Shown here one piece after another: positions 5,513 to 5,708 of a stretch of DNA of 5,708 nucleotides. Location: the NCBI GenBank assembly GCA_030643245.1, contig DAOWME010000199.1, positions 1-5,708 on the forward strand, in the 5' to 3' direction. The first letter of the stretch is position 1, and each line of letters begins with the position of its first letter. The DNA is from Deltaproteobacteria bacterium. Lineage in GTDB: Bacteria > Desulfobacterota > UBA8473. The position numbers and the translations under genes are program-made. Below the pieces are notes generated by a model. The model was not told where the DNA came from, ran no database searches, and saw only the letters and a program-made list of their open reading frames with translations.

Positions 5513-5655
5513 TCTTAGGGACGTGGCCGAAATAACTTCCTCAAGTTGGCGCTCAGATTTAGGTCAAATTTGTTCGATCTGAAAATACAAAACCACAGGA
5601 ATAGTTTTGCCTATTTCGAGGATTTTGTGTTTGAAGATCGGGCAAAGATGGCCTG
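5513..5655 (-). repeat. Right copy of long inverted repeat
   Basis: This is the reverse complement of 1-143, with three differences (positions 5642, 5567 and 5516). The inner ends of the two copies are separated by 5369 bp holding all five genes. The high identity of non-coding DNA over 143 bp points to recent duplication, ongoing gene conversion, or a common dispersed repeat. It forms the leader of the FMN oxidoreductase gene. One difference creates TTGACC on the minus strand (complement of 5562-5567), where the left copy has CTGACC, but no matching -10 hexamer follows at normal spacing. Confidence 0.97.
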
Positions 5656-5691
5656 AAGATGAGATGTATAAATGGGGAAGTTATTTCGGCC
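5525..5691. mobile_element. MITE-like 167-bp unit with perfect 16-bp terminal inverted repeats
   Basis: GGCCGAAATAACTTCC at 5525-5540 and its exact reverse complement GGAAGTTATTTCGGCC at 5676-5691 bound a 167-bp non-coding unit. Extending inward two bases gives 17 of 18 matches. The unit holds most of the right repeat copy plus 36 bases outside it. Short, non-coding and bounded by terminal inverted repeats is the form of a non-autonomous element moved by a transposase encoded elsewhere. I see no clear target-site duplication (flanks read ACGT on the left, TGTG on the right). The homology between left and right copies runs about 8-12 bases past the inner terminal repeat, so the true element edge may lie at 5513-5517 instead. 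Confidence 0.6.
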
Positions 5692-5708
5692 TGTGCAGTT
5701 GAGCAGGA

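Noticed and set aside
4590..5582. A 330-codon open frame on the + strand opposite the FMN oxidoreductase gene
   Set aside because: Its translation is rich in Ser, Pro and Thr with no domain pattern. It mirrors the codon structure of the real gene and runs into the repeat. It has no supporting ribosome site.
1..5708. CRISPR array, tRNA or rRNA genes
   Set aside because: No regularly spaced short repeats, cloverleaf-like sequence or conserved rRNA segment was seen on either strand.

Overview
The window holds five complete protein genes in two convergent groups, enclosed by a near-perfect long inverted repeat. Nothing identifies the host directly. A two-subunit-type acyl-CoA mutase, a crotonase, a SPASM radical SAM protein and a MoaD/ThiS-like protein, with moderate GC and strong Shine-Dalgarno sites, suggest an anaerobic bacterium, perhaps a Desulfobacterota/Syntrophales-type or related metagenomic lineage. 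That assignment is a low-confidence inference from gene content.

Left half, + strand: positions 1-143 are one copy of the repeat. A 130-bp leader follows, with a 15-bp AT-rich palindrome. Next comes the large (catalytic-barrel) subunit of a coenzyme B12-dependent acyl-CoA mutase (274-2010), which has no B12-binding domain. A 254-bp gap contains a perfect 15-bp hairpin, and then comes a crotonase-fold enoyl-CoA hydratase/isomerase (2265-3035) of PaaG-like active-site type. Both enzymes act on acyl-CoA thioesters, so a carbon-skeleton rearrangement linked to beta-oxidation-like degradation is plausible. The mutase pocket is too divergent from methylmalonyl-CoA mutase to name a substrate.

Right half, - strand, read from 5500 down to 3066: an FMN-dependent nitronate monooxygenase/FabK-like oxidoreductase lacking the usual catalytic His overlaps a MoaD/ThiS-like beta-grasp protein by 4 bp (ATGA). 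That protein ends in Met-Gly instead of Gly-Gly. After 72 bp comes a radical SAM/SPASM protein whose C-terminus resembles the NirJ/AhbC/AhbD heme-maturation group. The three look like one operon. A role in modifying a cofactor, or the small protein itself, is a hypothesis; tungsto-/molybdopterin chemistry is one option. The two groups meet at a perfect 16-17 bp hairpin at 3042-3077 that overlaps the radical SAM stop codon and probably terminates transcription.

The strongest structural signal is the repeat. Bases 1-143 match the reverse complement of 5513-5655 at 140 of 143 positions. The right copy lies inside a 167-bp unit (5525-5691) bounded by perfect 16-bp terminal inverted repeats, which is the structure of a small non-autonomous (MITE-like) element. 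Both gene groups read inward from a repeat copy. The right copy ends exactly where the Shine-Dalgarno of the oxidoreductase gene begins, so it must provide that gene's 5' leader and possibly its promoter. The window may be a mobile or invertible cassette, or a unique segment between two dispersed repeats. If it is a whole metagenomic contig, an assembly break at a repeat must also be considered.
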